Origin: Alphaproteobacteria bacterium UBA7314
Lineage (GTDB): Bacteria; Pseudomonadota; Alphaproteobacteria; MPNO01; UBA830
Direction: 5' to 3'
Length of the DNA: 29,080 bases
Assembly: GCA_002471575.1 (NCBI GenBank)
Contig: DKQG01000034.1
Location: forward strand, 234,491 to 263,570
In this document: positions 15,455 through 23,039 of the stretch, piece after piece
Numbering within the stretch: the stretch's first letter is position 1
Layout: every line of letters starts with the position of its first letter
Notes under the pieces: generated by a model
Told to the model about the DNA's origin: nothing
The model's input: the letters and a program-made list of their open reading frames with translations, nothing else
Database searches by the model: none
Made by a program: the position numbers and the translations under genes

Positions 15455-16513
15455 ATGGGCGTACTGTTGCTTAAACCCAACGACCTGCAGGGGCTCGTAT
15501 CCATGAAGGATGCGATTGATGCGGTTGAACAGGGATATCGGGAATCAACTGAATACCCCGTCATTAACGGGCCACGGCGTCGAGTTCACTCGCCGTCTGG
15601 CGTGCGCGTATCCAATTTTCCCGGAGGGGTTCACCAGCTTGGCGTTATGGGTGCGCAGGTTCGTGCGGAGTTGGTCGTGCAGGAAGGCAACAATCAGCGC
15701 TACGATCATCGCGAACTCCCGGTTCATGTATTGCATGATTCGACAAGCGGCCGACTACTCGCTGTCCTTTTCGGCGAAATAGACGAAAAGACTATCGGTC
15801 CCTCCAGTCTGATGGCGTTTCGTACAGCGGCTACCAGCGGAGTTGGGTTCCGTCATTTGGTAGGTAACGATGCATCGACCGTGGGTCTGTTTGGTTCCGG
15901 TGGACAGGCCGCCAATCAGCTTTTGGCACTCATCACCGAAAGGCCGGGGATACGGCACGTTAAGGTTTTTAGCCGCAGCGCGGAGAACCGAAAGGCTTTT
16001 GCCGAGACATACTCGAAGAAATTCGATCTGGAGATCGAACCGGTGGATAGCCCTGAGCCGTTGTTGGATAGGGTAGATGTCGTTATTTGCGCGACCAACA
16101 CGAATGTGGAGCTCTTTGACGGCAATCGGCTCGTCGCCGGTCAGCATGTCACGGGTATTATTGGCAGCAACAAGCAACTAGTCGAAGGCGGGTTTTTGAA
16201 AAAGCCCAGGCGCGAAATTGACGATGCGACTGCCGTCAAAGCCGACATCATCGTCACCAATCTAAAAGAGTCCATGGTATCAGAAGAACAGGGGGATCTA
16301 TTCGGACCCATTGATCGGGGGTTGATTGAAATCGGCGACGTCTTCGAGCTGGGCGATTTTGCGACCGGGAACCATCCGGGCCGGACGTCAGATCAACAAA
16401 TTACCTATCACAAGAACAACAACGGCACCGGCTCTTCGGAAATGGCTATGGCGATAACCGCGTATCGCTTGGCTCTCGAAGAAGGTAGAGGCACCGAGAT
16501 CGACCTGGGTTGA
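15455..16513 (+). CDS. Ornithine cyclodeaminase / mu-crystallin family protein
   Basis: The 352-residue NAD(P)-binding protein shows the family's Rossmann motif GLFGSGGQA (residues 144-152), preceded by the conserved arginine segment AFRTAATSG (121-129), and later DVVICATNT and EIGDVFELGDF. Family members include ornithine cyclodeaminase, alanine dehydrogenase, ketimine reductases and amino-acid racemases; the exact activity cannot be set from motifs. GAGG and AAGGA elements precede ATG 15455. It directly precedes two TauE/SafE permeases, with its stop overlapping the first permease's likely TTG start. This suggests a unit that both modifies and transports a small amino- or sulfo-acid, which is an inference. 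Confidence 0.88.
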   Translation: MGVLLLKPNDLQGLVSMKDAIDAVEQGYRESTEYPVINGPRRRVHSPSGVRVSNFPGGVHQLGVMGAQVRAELVVQEGNNQRYDHRELPVHVLHDSTSGRLLAVLFGEIDEKTIGPSSLMAFRTAATSGVGFRHLVGNDASTVGLFGSGGQAANQLLALITERPGIRHVKVFSRSAENRKAFAETYSKKFDLEIEPVDSPEPLLDRVDVVICATNTNVELFDGNRLVAGQHVTGIIGSNKQLVEGGFLKKPRREIDDATAVKADIIVTNLKESMVSEEQGDLFGPIDRGLIEIGDVFELGDFATGNHPGRTSDQQITYHKNNNGTGSSEMAMAITAYRLALEEGRGTEIDLG

Positions 16514-17265
16514 TAGTGGAGTGGCTTAACGCGAACTATGAACTGACCGCGTTCGATACGGTGCTTGTCGCCGGGACGGCGTTTGTTGCCGGTTTGATGC
16601 GTGGGTTTTCAGGGTTCGGGGCCGCGTTGACGATCGCGCCCGTCCTCGCGGTCGCTGTTGGGCCTCGGGCGGCGATCCCCGCGATCCTGTTCTTGATGCT
16701 GGTCACCAGTGCGCAACTGGCGCCACGCGCCATTCGCGATGTGGACTGGCCAACCGTTGTGCCTCTCTCCGTCGGTGGCGTCATTGGCATACTGATCGGC
16801 GCCTGGCTATTGATCGTGGTCGACCAGGGACTTGTTAGAAAATCTATCTCTATCACCGTCATTTTCTTTGCTATTGTGATGCTGACGGGCTGGCGGTACC
16901 GGGGCGGTATCGGGGCCTGGGTTAGCGGATTTGCCGGTTGGCTCGGCGGATTGATTTCCGGCGTTGCTGCTGCCGGCGGACCGGCCGTTATCATTTTTTT
17001 GCTTGCCGGTACGGAGAGCGCCGCCCGAAACCGGGCTGCCATTATCCTATACTTCATTTTCACACAGACCGTGGCGCTGATTGTCTATTGGTTCGGTGAT
17101 TTGATCACGTTGAAAACGTTTTGGATCGCGCTGCCGATGCTTCCCACGATCATGCTCGGGACCTGGATCGGCGAAAAGATGTTCGGCAAGGCCTCCGAAG
17201 AATTGTACCGGCGCATTGCCTTGTTGTTCCTTCTTGCCATCGGCCTTTCGACATTGTTGCTATAG
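16510..17265 (+). CDS. TauE/SafE family sulfite/organic anion exporter
   Basis: The 251-residue membrane protein has about eight transmembrane segments and the duplicated TauE/SafE signature. One copy is GTAFVAGLMRGFSGFGAAL near the N-terminus (residues 22-40). The second is GFAGWLGGLISGVAAAGGP in the middle (residues 139-157). Members export sulfite, sulfoacetate or other organic anions. The start is ambiguous: TTG 16510 overlaps the preceding stop, while GTG 16516 is nearby, and neither has a strong ribosome binding site, so translation may be coupled to the cyclodeaminase-like gene. A paralogue follows after a few bases. Confidence 0.85.
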   Translation: MIVEWLNANYELTAFDTVLVAGTAFVAGLMRGFSGFGAALTIAPVLAVAVGPRAAIPAILFLMLVTSAQLAPRAIRDVDWPTVVPLSVGGVIGILIGAWLLIVVDQGLVRKSISITVIFFAIVMLTGWRYRGGIGAWVSGFAGWLGGLISGVAAAGGPAVIIFLLAGTESAARNRAAIILYFIFTQTVALIVYWFGDLITLKTFWIALPMLPTIMLGTWIGEKMFGKASEELYRRIALLFLLAIGLSTLLL

Positions 17266-17274
17266 AGTGCAGTG

Positions 17275-18015
17275 ATGATCCCGAACGGAATCAGTGCCTG
17301 GGAACTCGCCGTCATCATCGTCGCTTTCGTAGCCTCCGGGCTTGTCCGGGGTTTTAATGGCGGTGCAGGCGCGAACTTTATTACAGCGCCGGTGTTGGCG
17401 CTTACCATCGGTCCCCGTGAGGGTGTTCCCATCATCATTCTGCTCAACCTGGTCAGTAACATTCAGGTCATGCCCGGGGCGCTGCCTCATACGAACTGGA
17501 AACGCATGCTGCCCGTCGGGATCGCTGCAATCGTCATGGCGCCCCTCGGGGCCTGGATATTGTTCGTCATTGAGGAGAATCTAATGAGGCGGATCGTCGC
17601 CGGCACCTCTATTGTCCTTTCGCTAGTGCTGCTGTCGGGCTGGCGATACCAGGGGCCGCGCGGATTGCCTATCCGTGTTGGTGTAGGCGGCCTTGGCGGA
17701 CTGGTGACCGGTTCTGTATCGATGGGCGGGCCGCCGGTGTTTCTGTACTTGCTGTCCGGGCCAGGCAATGCGGCGTCACAACGGGCCGACTTTCTGGCGT
17801 TCGGACTAATGGTTCAACTGGGCGCAATCGTGTCGTTTGCAATATCTGGACTGATAACGCTTGAACTCTTGTTGCTGGCCAGCATCCTCTTCATTCCCTT
17901 TACGCTCGCATGCTGGACCGGCATGCGGCTTTTCGCAAAGGCTTCCGATACCCAGTTCCGCAATTACACGCTCTGGGGCATAGCGATCCTGTCACTTATC
18001 ATCGCGGTGGTCTGA
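17275..18015 (+). CDS. TauE/SafE family permease (second, tandem copy)
   Basis: This 246-residue protein is a second TauE/SafE member with about eight membrane segments. Conserved elements are AFVASGLVRGFNGGAGANF and GLGGLVTGSVSMGGPP, plus the shared GWRYQGPRG after the fourth helix (GWRYRGGIG in the upstream paralogue). ATG 17275 lies nine bases after the first permease's stop; GTG 17272 is also possible. The two are clearly homologous but divergent, so they may form a heteromer or export different substrates. The gene ends six bases from the convergent isochorismatase-like gene. Confidence 0.85.
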   Translation: MIPNGISAWELAVIIVAFVASGLVRGFNGGAGANFITAPVLALTIGPREGVPIIILLNLVSNIQVMPGALPHTNWKRMLPVGIAAIVMAPLGAWILFVIEENLMRRIVAGTSIVLSLVLLSGWRYQGPRGLPIRVGVGGLGGLVTGSVSMGGPPVFLYLLSGPGNAASQRADFLAFGLMVQLGAIVSFAISGLITLELLLLASILFIPFTLACWTGMRLFAKASDTQFRNYTLWGIAILSLIIAVV

Positions 18016-18021
18016 ACGACG

Positions 18022-18765
18022 CTATTCGCCCTTCGGCAAGTCGAACAAACCCTCTTCCAGGCCGACGATATAGTCGATGATGCTGTCGGTGCTGATGACG
18101 TCCGCGTACTTGGCGTTCATATCGCAAAGATTGATCGCGTGGCTCGCCTGCGACCGGTCGAAGCATCCTTCTTCGGCAAGGGCGACGTGGTAGTTTTCGC
18201 TAAACGCATCGAGCACGCTGGCGCGGACGCAGCCCGATGTTGTTGTTCCCACCAGGATCACTGAATCCGCCTTGAAATTAGTCAAGAACGAACTCAGCGG
18301 TGTGCCGTGAAATGCGCTGGGTTTCAGTTTCTCAATCACTATATCCTGCGGCTGCGGTGCTACTTCGTGATTGATTGTATTGCCATCCAGATTTGTTTGC
18401 CTGACTTCTGCATCGGGTTGCCAGTCGCCTACTCGGGCATTCTTCCAATCCCACGAGCCCCTGTCCCATCCATCCGGACGGAAGGCGGCCGTCGTATATA
18501 TGACGGGGACGCCTTTGTTCCGTGCCGCATCCAGAAGACGTTTGATATGGGGGAGTGCTTCCCACGCGTCTTGACCGCAGGAATTCGGCCATTTTTTGAT
18601 CGAGTCGAGGATTGGCTCATCCTTATCACCCGTGAAGTGATAATTTACGTCGATGACGATAACGGCTGGACGTTTGCCCAGTCCCGCGGGCTGCGCATAT
18701 CCTGCCGCGTCGAACACCTGTTTGTCCCGTTCCGTAAGAAATGAGTCCCAGACCCGATCGCCCAT
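18022..18765 (-). CDS. Isochorismatase-family cysteine hydrolase
   Basis: The 247-residue protein has the family's catalytic triad: Asp39 (VIVIDVNYHF), Lys148 (EKLKPSAF) and Cys179 (TTTSGCVRAS), with the cis-peptide preceding the nucleophile. Members hydrolyse amides or vinyl ethers such as N-carbamoylsarcosine, maleamate, nicotinamide or isochorismate. ATG 18765 is preceded by GGAGG at a 7-bp spacing; the longer frame from TTG 18795 has no such site. It is divergent from the VOC gene across 101 bp and convergent with the TauE pair. An amidase role in N-heterocycle or carbamoyl compound breakdown is likely, but the substrate is not set. Confidence 0.88.
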   Translation of the reverse strand: MGDRVWDSFLTERDKQVFDAAGYAQPAGLGKRPAVIVIDVNYHFTGDKDEPILDSIKKWPNSCGQDAWEALPHIKRLLDAARNKGVPVIYTTAAFRPDGWDRGSWDWKNARVGDWQPDAEVRQTNLDGNTINHEVAPQPQDIVIEKLKPSAFHGTPLSSFLTNFKADSVILVGTTTSGCVRASVLDAFSENYHVALAEEGCFDRSQASHAINLCDMNAKYADVISTDSIIDYIVGLEEGLFDLPKGE

Positions 18766-18866
18766 TGTCTTGCCTCCATGCTCGGCAGTCGTCAAAATTC
18801 AGTGGGAAGGCTAGTAGAGAAGGAGACACCGCGCAAGTTGATGCGGATTTTTATCGGAGAGATGAC

Positions 18867-19310
18867 ATGGCGATTAACGAATTGAACCATATAAATATCC
18901 GGACCGTGAATATGGAAGAAACCAAAGATTTCTTTGTCGATGTGGTCGGCCTAGAAATCGGTTTTCGGCCAGGTTTCCCGTCGCACGGGTATTGGCTTTA
19001 CTGTGGCGAGGTTCCAATCGTCCATTTGTCGCTCAGCGATCCGGAGGGAGATCCCCGGACCATGCACAGCGGTCGGGGAAATGGTCTAGATCATATTGGG
19101 TTATCTGCTAGGGATTTGGCAGGGACCGAGAAAACACTTTCAGATCATGGTGTTACCTATCGGAAATGTCTCGCCGGAGGGGGTAGGCTGGTACAGGTAT
19201 TTTTTCTCGATCCGAACGGAGTGCAGGTTGAACTTGCATTCGATGCTGATGCCGAAGGTGTTACGAACGATAATTTCGTGCCCGTGGACGCGGCCGGTTT
19301 GGGTGTCTAA
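18867..19310 (+). CDS. VOC family protein (glyoxalase/dioxygenase fold)
   Basis: This 147-residue vicinal-oxygen-chelate protein has two beta-alpha-beta modules. It opens with ELNHINIRTVNMEETKDFF, where His8 is a metal ligand. It continues with GLDHIGLSARDL (second His) and FLDPNGVQVELAF (Glu ligand), giving the usual His/His/Glu set. The frame extends upstream to 18741, but ATG 18867 follows a GGAGAG site and begins at the conserved strand. Members include glyoxalase, ring-cleaving dioxygenases, fosfomycin resistance proteins and epimerases. The divergent isochorismatase-like gene is a plausible partner. Confidence 0.85.
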   Translation: MAINELNHINIRTVNMEETKDFFVDVVGLEIGFRPGFPSHGYWLYCGEVPIVHLSLSDPEGDPRTMHSGRGNGLDHIGLSARDLAGTEKTLSDHGVTYRKCLAGGGRLVQVFFLDPNGVQVELAFDADAEGVTNDNFVPVDAAGLGV

Positions 19311-19339
19311 TTTCTCGGATTAATCCCTTCAAAAAAGCC

Positions 19340-19382
19340 GCCCCTTTCTTACATTGTAAATATCCCAATGTAAGAAAGGGGC
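19340..19382. terminator. 17-bp perfect inverted repeat; likely minus-strand terminator
   Basis: The arms 19340-19356 and 19366-19382 are perfect 17-bp complements around a 9-base loop. Read on the minus strand, the hairpin is followed by CGGC and TTTTTT (complement of 19331-19336), a rho-independent terminator layout for transcripts coming from dnaE2, whose stop is about 245 bp upstream in that direction. It also ends plus-strand transcription of the VOC gene. The arm length exceeds most terminators, so it could alternatively be a mobile-repeat relic. Confidence 0.65.
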
Positions 19383-19388
19383 CGAGAT

Positions 19389-19561
19389 CTGTCTCAGAAA
19401 CTATACAAAACGAAGTTAGATATTCCTGAAAACGCGCGGCGCGCGTTGGTTGATATTTGAATGCTCGCCTGGTCGATGCCGTCGATCTGGCGATCCAATC
19501 TAAACAGGCTTACTGAAACGTTAGGAGCCCGAATTTTATTGCGCCTCATGAAATGTTCGCC
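19389..19561 (+). pseudogene. dps: Degraded dps pseudogene (Dps/ferritin-like DNA-protection protein)
   Basis: From a CTG at 19389 (no ATG present) the frame reads SQKLYKTKLDIPENARRALVDI, the classic Dps N-terminus, then hits TGA at 19458. Dropping to the next frame at 19460 it continues as NARLVDAVDLAIQSKQAY, a stop (TGA at 19514-19516), then NVRSPNFIAPHEMF. In intact Dps this is NARLADAIDLALQTKQAHWNVKGPNFIALHELF. A one-base deletion, a Trp-to-stop change, loss of the start and replacement of the ferroxidase-site His by Tyr are all visible. Nothing Dps-like follows 19561, so the C-terminal two thirds are gone. Confidence 0.85.
19431..19447. repeat. GC-rich palindrome within the dps remnant
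   Basis: AACGCGCG and CGCGCGTT flank a single G. It arises from the codons for NARRAL in the decayed gene and probably has no separate role. Confidence 0.3.
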
Positions 19562-19627
19562 AACGGCATGGGGGATACCAGTGGCCCAAAAAATATGCCG
19601 CCGACGCAGTTTTGAAGGCTTGCGGCC

Positions 19628-22600
19628 TTAATGAAAATCCCGTGATGGAAACATCTTCCTGGCGGTAGACCGGCGGGAACCCGGCAATGGATTCTTGACC
19701 TCGTCAGCGCGGGCCAGATTGTTTTCATAGGCGCTGTCGGCGCTTTTCCGGCGCGTGGCGAGTTCGAAATCCGGCCCACCCAGGGCGTGCAGACGGTGAG
19801 TCAGATCTTCCAGATGGTCTGCAATGACATGGACGACGATTCCTTCCCGTTGCAGCTTGCCGGTCACCCGGATCAGTCGCGCGCCCATGACTACCTGGCG
19901 ATATCTCTCGAACGTCTTCGGCCAGACGACAATGTTGGCGACGGCCGTTTCGTCCTCCAGCGTGATGAAGATGACGCCGCTGGCGGTGCCCGGGCGTTGC
20001 CTGACCAGCGCGATTCCGGCGACGGTGACACGCGTCCCGTCCGTGGTGTGCGCCAGCCGTTCGTTCTGTGCGACGCGGGCGGCAGTCAGTTCCTCGCGCA
20101 GCAGTGCTAGCGGGTGGGTTTTCAACGACAGGCGTAGGTTTGCATAATCGTAGGTGACTTCTTCGCCGATTGCCATGGCAGGTAGTGAAACATTGGGGTC
20201 GTTGCGGTGTTCGCCATCTTCGAACAGGGGTAGCGGCGCAGGCGGCAGGGCACGTACCGCCCAGAGCGCATCCCGTCGTCCCAGTCTCATCGAGCCATAC
20301 GCATCCGCCTTGGCCAGCCGTTCCAGTGCCGCATCGGAAAGCCGGGCCCGTTTCTGGATATCCGCAGGATCGCGATAGGGCCGGTCCCGCGCGTCGGTCA
20401 GCGCGATGGCATCGTTTTCGGGAAAGCCCTTTATCTGACGGAAACCCAGCCGCAGGGAGCGGTATCCGTCGCCGTCTGCTTCCAGCGTGTTGTCCCAGTC
20501 GCTGAAATTGACGTCGGCGGGGCGGATTTCGACGCCGTGCTCACGGGCATCGCGTACCAGTTGCGCCGGCGCATAAAACCCCATTGGCTGACTGTTGAGG
20601 ATCGCTGCCGCGAACACGTCCGGATAATGTTTCTTCAGCCAGGAAGAGACGTAGACAAGTAGTGCGAAACTGGCGGCATGGCTTTCGGGGAAACCGTAAT
20701 CGCCGAAGCCCCTTATCTGGTTGAAACAGCGCTCGGCGAAATCCGCCTCGTACCCGTTAGCGACCATGCCATTGATCAGTTTTTCCTTGAAAGTATGGAT
20801 CGTTCCTGTATGGCGGAAAGTGGCCATGGCGCGGCGTAGTTGATCCGCTTCGGAGGGGGTGAAGCCACCGGCGATGATGGCGATCTTCATCGCCTGTTCC
20901 TGGAATAGTGGGATGCCATAAGTCTTTCCCAGGACGTTGCGTAGTTCCTCGGACGGGAAATCGACTTCTTCCTCGCCGTTCCGGCGACGGAGATAGGGAT
21001 GCACCATGTCGCCTTGGATCGGACCGGGGCGGACGATCGCCACCTCGATCACGAGATCGTAAAAATTGCGCGGTTTCAGGCGCGGTAGCATGGTCATCTG
21101 CGCCCGGCTCTCAACTTGAAAGACGCCAACCGAATCCGCCTGGCACAGCATGTCGTACACGGTGGGATCTTCCGCCGGTACGGTGGCGAGGTCGATTTTT
21201 CTGCCGTAATGCCGTTCCAGCAGGTCAAAGCCCTTGCGGATACAGCTCAGCATGCCGAGGCCGAGCACGTCGATCTTCAGAATGCCCAGCGTGTCGAGGT
21301 CGTCCTTGTCCCATTCGATTGTGGTCCGGTCTTCCATAGCGGCATTGGCGATGGGCACCAGGTCCGACAATGGTCCGCGTGTGATGACAAAACCGCCGAC
21401 ATGCTGTGACAGGTGCCGGGGAAAGCCCGTGAGTTCGCGAGCGAGACGGATAGCCAGCGACAGCCGCTTGTCGTCGGGGTCTAGCCCGGCTTCGCGGATA
21501 TGCTTGCTTTTGACGCCTTCGGTACGCCAGCCCCAGACGGTAGCGACAAGCGTGGCGATGGTGTCCTCGGAGAGCCCCATGACTTTGCCGACCTCGCGCA
21601 CGGCCATCCGGGTGCGGTAGTGAATGACTGTTGCCGCCAGTCCAGCGCGTTCGCGGCCGTATTTTTCGTATATGTACTGGATGACCTCTTCGCGTCGTTC
21701 ATGTTCGAAATCGACATCGATATCTGGCGGCTCGTTCCGTTCGGCGGATACGAAGCGCTCGAACAGAAGATCAATCCGGGCAGGATCGATGGCAGTGATG
21801 CCCAGGCAGTAACAGACGGCGGAATTAGCCGCCGAGCCACGGCCCTGGCAGAGAATGCCCTGCGATCGGGCATAACGGACGATATCGTGAACGGTCAGAA
21901 AGTAGGGGGCATAGTTTAGCTCACCGATCAGCTTCAGCTCATAGATGATCTGTTTGCGCACCTTTTCCGGCAGGCCGTCTGGATAGCGGCCTTCGGCACC
22001 TTCCCATGTCAGCCGTGTCAGTTCCTCCTGCGAGGTCGTGCCCGGCGGAGCTTCGTCATCAGGGTATTCGTACCGCAGATCGTCGAGCGAAAACCGGCAG
22101 CGGTCGGCGATTTCCATGGTCCGCATGACTGCTTCCGGGTGGCGACGGAACAGACGGGCGATCTCTTCGGGAGGTTTGACGTGCCGTTCGGCATTGGCGG
22201 CAAGCCGGAAGCCCGCCTGATCGATCGTGCAGTGTTCGCGGATGCAGGTAATCGCATCCATCAAGGGTTTGCGGTCCGGAACATGCATGCGTACGTCGTT
22301 GGTGGCGACCATCGGCACATTGGTCTTTACCGATAACTGCGCCAGCTCCCATAGCCGGGCGGCATCGTCGCCGTTATATCGGCAGCGTGCGGCAAGCCAG
22401 ATATCGCGACCAAACATTTCCCGTAGGCGGTGCAGATGTGCCGCGTAATCTTCGCTGGCAGCGTCGGGCGGCAGGGAGATGAAAAGCTGACCGCCCGAAT
22501 GGGCGAAAACGTCTTCCAAGTATATTTCGCATTCGCCCTTGGGTGCGCGCCGTCGCCCGAGTGTGATAAGTTGCGACAACCGGGCATATGCGTCGCGGTC

Positions 22601-22843
22601 GGTGGGGAAGGAAAGTAACGACGGAGCGTCCTGCAGGTCCAGTCGTGCTCCAACGACAAGCTTTATACCAGCTTCCTTGGCGGCACGATGGGCACGTACG
22701 ATACCGGCAAGTGTGTTGCGGTCCGTAACGGCGATTGCGGAAAGATTGAGTGCTGCGGCCGTCTTCGCGATCTCTTCCGCATGCGAGGCGCTGTGCAGGA
22801 AGGAAAAATTTGTGGTGACTTCTAGTTCGGTGTAATGGGGCAT
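19628..22843 (-). CDS. dnaE2: Error-prone DNA polymerase DnaE2 (ImuC)
   Basis: A 1071-residue C-family polymerase, the usual size for DnaE2 and shorter than the replicative DnaE. The N-terminal PHP domain begins TELEVTTNFSFLHSASHAEE. Catalytic aspartates are Asp376 and Asp378 (PPDIDVDFE) and Asp525 (KIDVLGLGML). A helix-hairpin-helix lies near residue 840, and an OB domain starts near RVTVAGIALVRQRPGT. DnaE2 carries out translesion synthesis in the SOS response with ImuA and ImuB. ATG 22843 has no strong ribosome binding site but matches homologue starts. It follows a 39-codon ORF after imuB and is the last gene of the operon, before a probable terminator. Confidence 0.97.
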   Translation of the reverse strand: MPHYTELEVTTNFSFLHSASHAEEIAKTAAALNLSAIAVTDRNTLAGIVRAHRAAKEAGIKLVVGARLDLQDAPSLLSFPTDRDAYARLSQLITLGRRRAPKGECEIYLEDVFAHSGGQLFISLPPDAASEDYAAHLHRLREMFGRDIWLAARCRYNGDDAARLWELAQLSVKTNVPMVATNDVRMHVPDRKPLMDAITCIREHCTIDQAGFRLAANAERHVKPPEEIARLFRRHPEAVMRTMEIADRCRFSLDDLRYEYPDDEAPPGTTSQEELTRLTWEGAEGRYPDGLPEKVRKQIIYELKLIGELNYAPYFLTVHDIVRYARSQGILCQGRGSAANSAVCYCLGITAIDPARIDLLFERFVSAERNEPPDIDVDFEHERREEVIQYIYEKYGRERAGLAATVIHYRTRMAVREVGKVMGLSEDTIATLVATVWGWRTEGVKSKHIREAGLDPDDKRLSLAIRLARELTGFPRHLSQHVGGFVITRGPLSDLVPIANAAMEDRTTIEWDKDDLDTLGILKIDVLGLGMLSCIRKGFDLLERHYGRKIDLATVPAEDPTVYDMLCQADSVGVFQVESRAQMTMLPRLKPRNFYDLVIEVAIVRPGPIQGDMVHPYLRRRNGEEEVDFPSEELRNVLGKTYGIPLFQEQAMKIAIIAGGFTPSEADQLRRAMATFRHTGTIHTFKEKLINGMVANGYEADFAERCFNQIRGFGDYGFPESHAASFALLVYVSSWLKKHYPDVFAAAILNSQPMGFYAPAQLVRDAREHGVEIRPADVNFSDWDNTLEADGDGYRSLRLGFRQIKGFPENDAIALTDARDRPYRDPADIQKRARLSDAALERLAKADAYGSMRLGRRDALWAVRALPPAPLPLFEDGEHRNDPNVSLPAMAIGEEVTYDYANLRLSLKTHPLALLREELTAARVAQNERLAHTTDGTRVTVAGIALVRQRPGTASGVIFITLEDETAVANIVVWPKTFERYRQVVMGARLIRVTGKLQREGIVVHVIADHLEDLTHRLHALGGPDFELATRRKSADSAYENNLARADEVKNPLPGSRRSTARKMFPSRDFH

Positions 22844-22861
22844 GACGGGATTGCCGGTCTC

Positions 22862-22981
22862 TCAGGCGGAGAACGCGTGGACAACATTATCAAGACCGGC
22901 ATCGCGTGTAGCGTCGCAGAACCGGATATCCGCCGTAATGAAGACGATATCGTCGAGATTGCGGACGGTAATGGTTCCCAT
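22862..22981 (-). CDS. Small ORF (39 aa) with FitA-antitoxin-like N-terminus
   Basis: A 39-codon ORF starts at ATG 22981, preceded by AGGGAGA at a good spacing, and ends 18 bp before dnaE2. Its first 11 residues, MGTITVRNLDD, match the opening of FitA-type ribbon-helix-helix antitoxins (M-x-x-I-T-I/V-R-N-L-D-D). The remainder (IVFITADIRF and on) does not match that family, which is normally about 70-85 residues. It may be a truncated antitoxin remnant, a small leader that couples translation into dnaE2, or chance. No toxin gene (PIN/VapC) is adjacent. Confidence 0.45.
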   Translation of the reverse strand: MGTITVRNLDDIVFITADIRFCDATRDAGLDNVVHAFSA

Positions 22982-23002
22982 ATCGGTTCTCCCTTTGATA
23001 TG

Positions 23003-23034
23003 GGCGGCTGCGTATCATGTTGAATGCAGCCGCC
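23003..23034. repeat. Perfect 9-bp inverted repeat after imuB
   Basis: GGCGGCTGC (23003-23011) and GCAGCCGCC (23026-23034) face each other across 14 bases, starting six bases after the imuB stop on the minus strand. No T-run follows, so it may be a partial attenuator or RNA-stability hairpin between imuB and dnaE2 rather than a full terminator. Confidence 0.6.
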
Positions 23035-23039
23035 TGATA

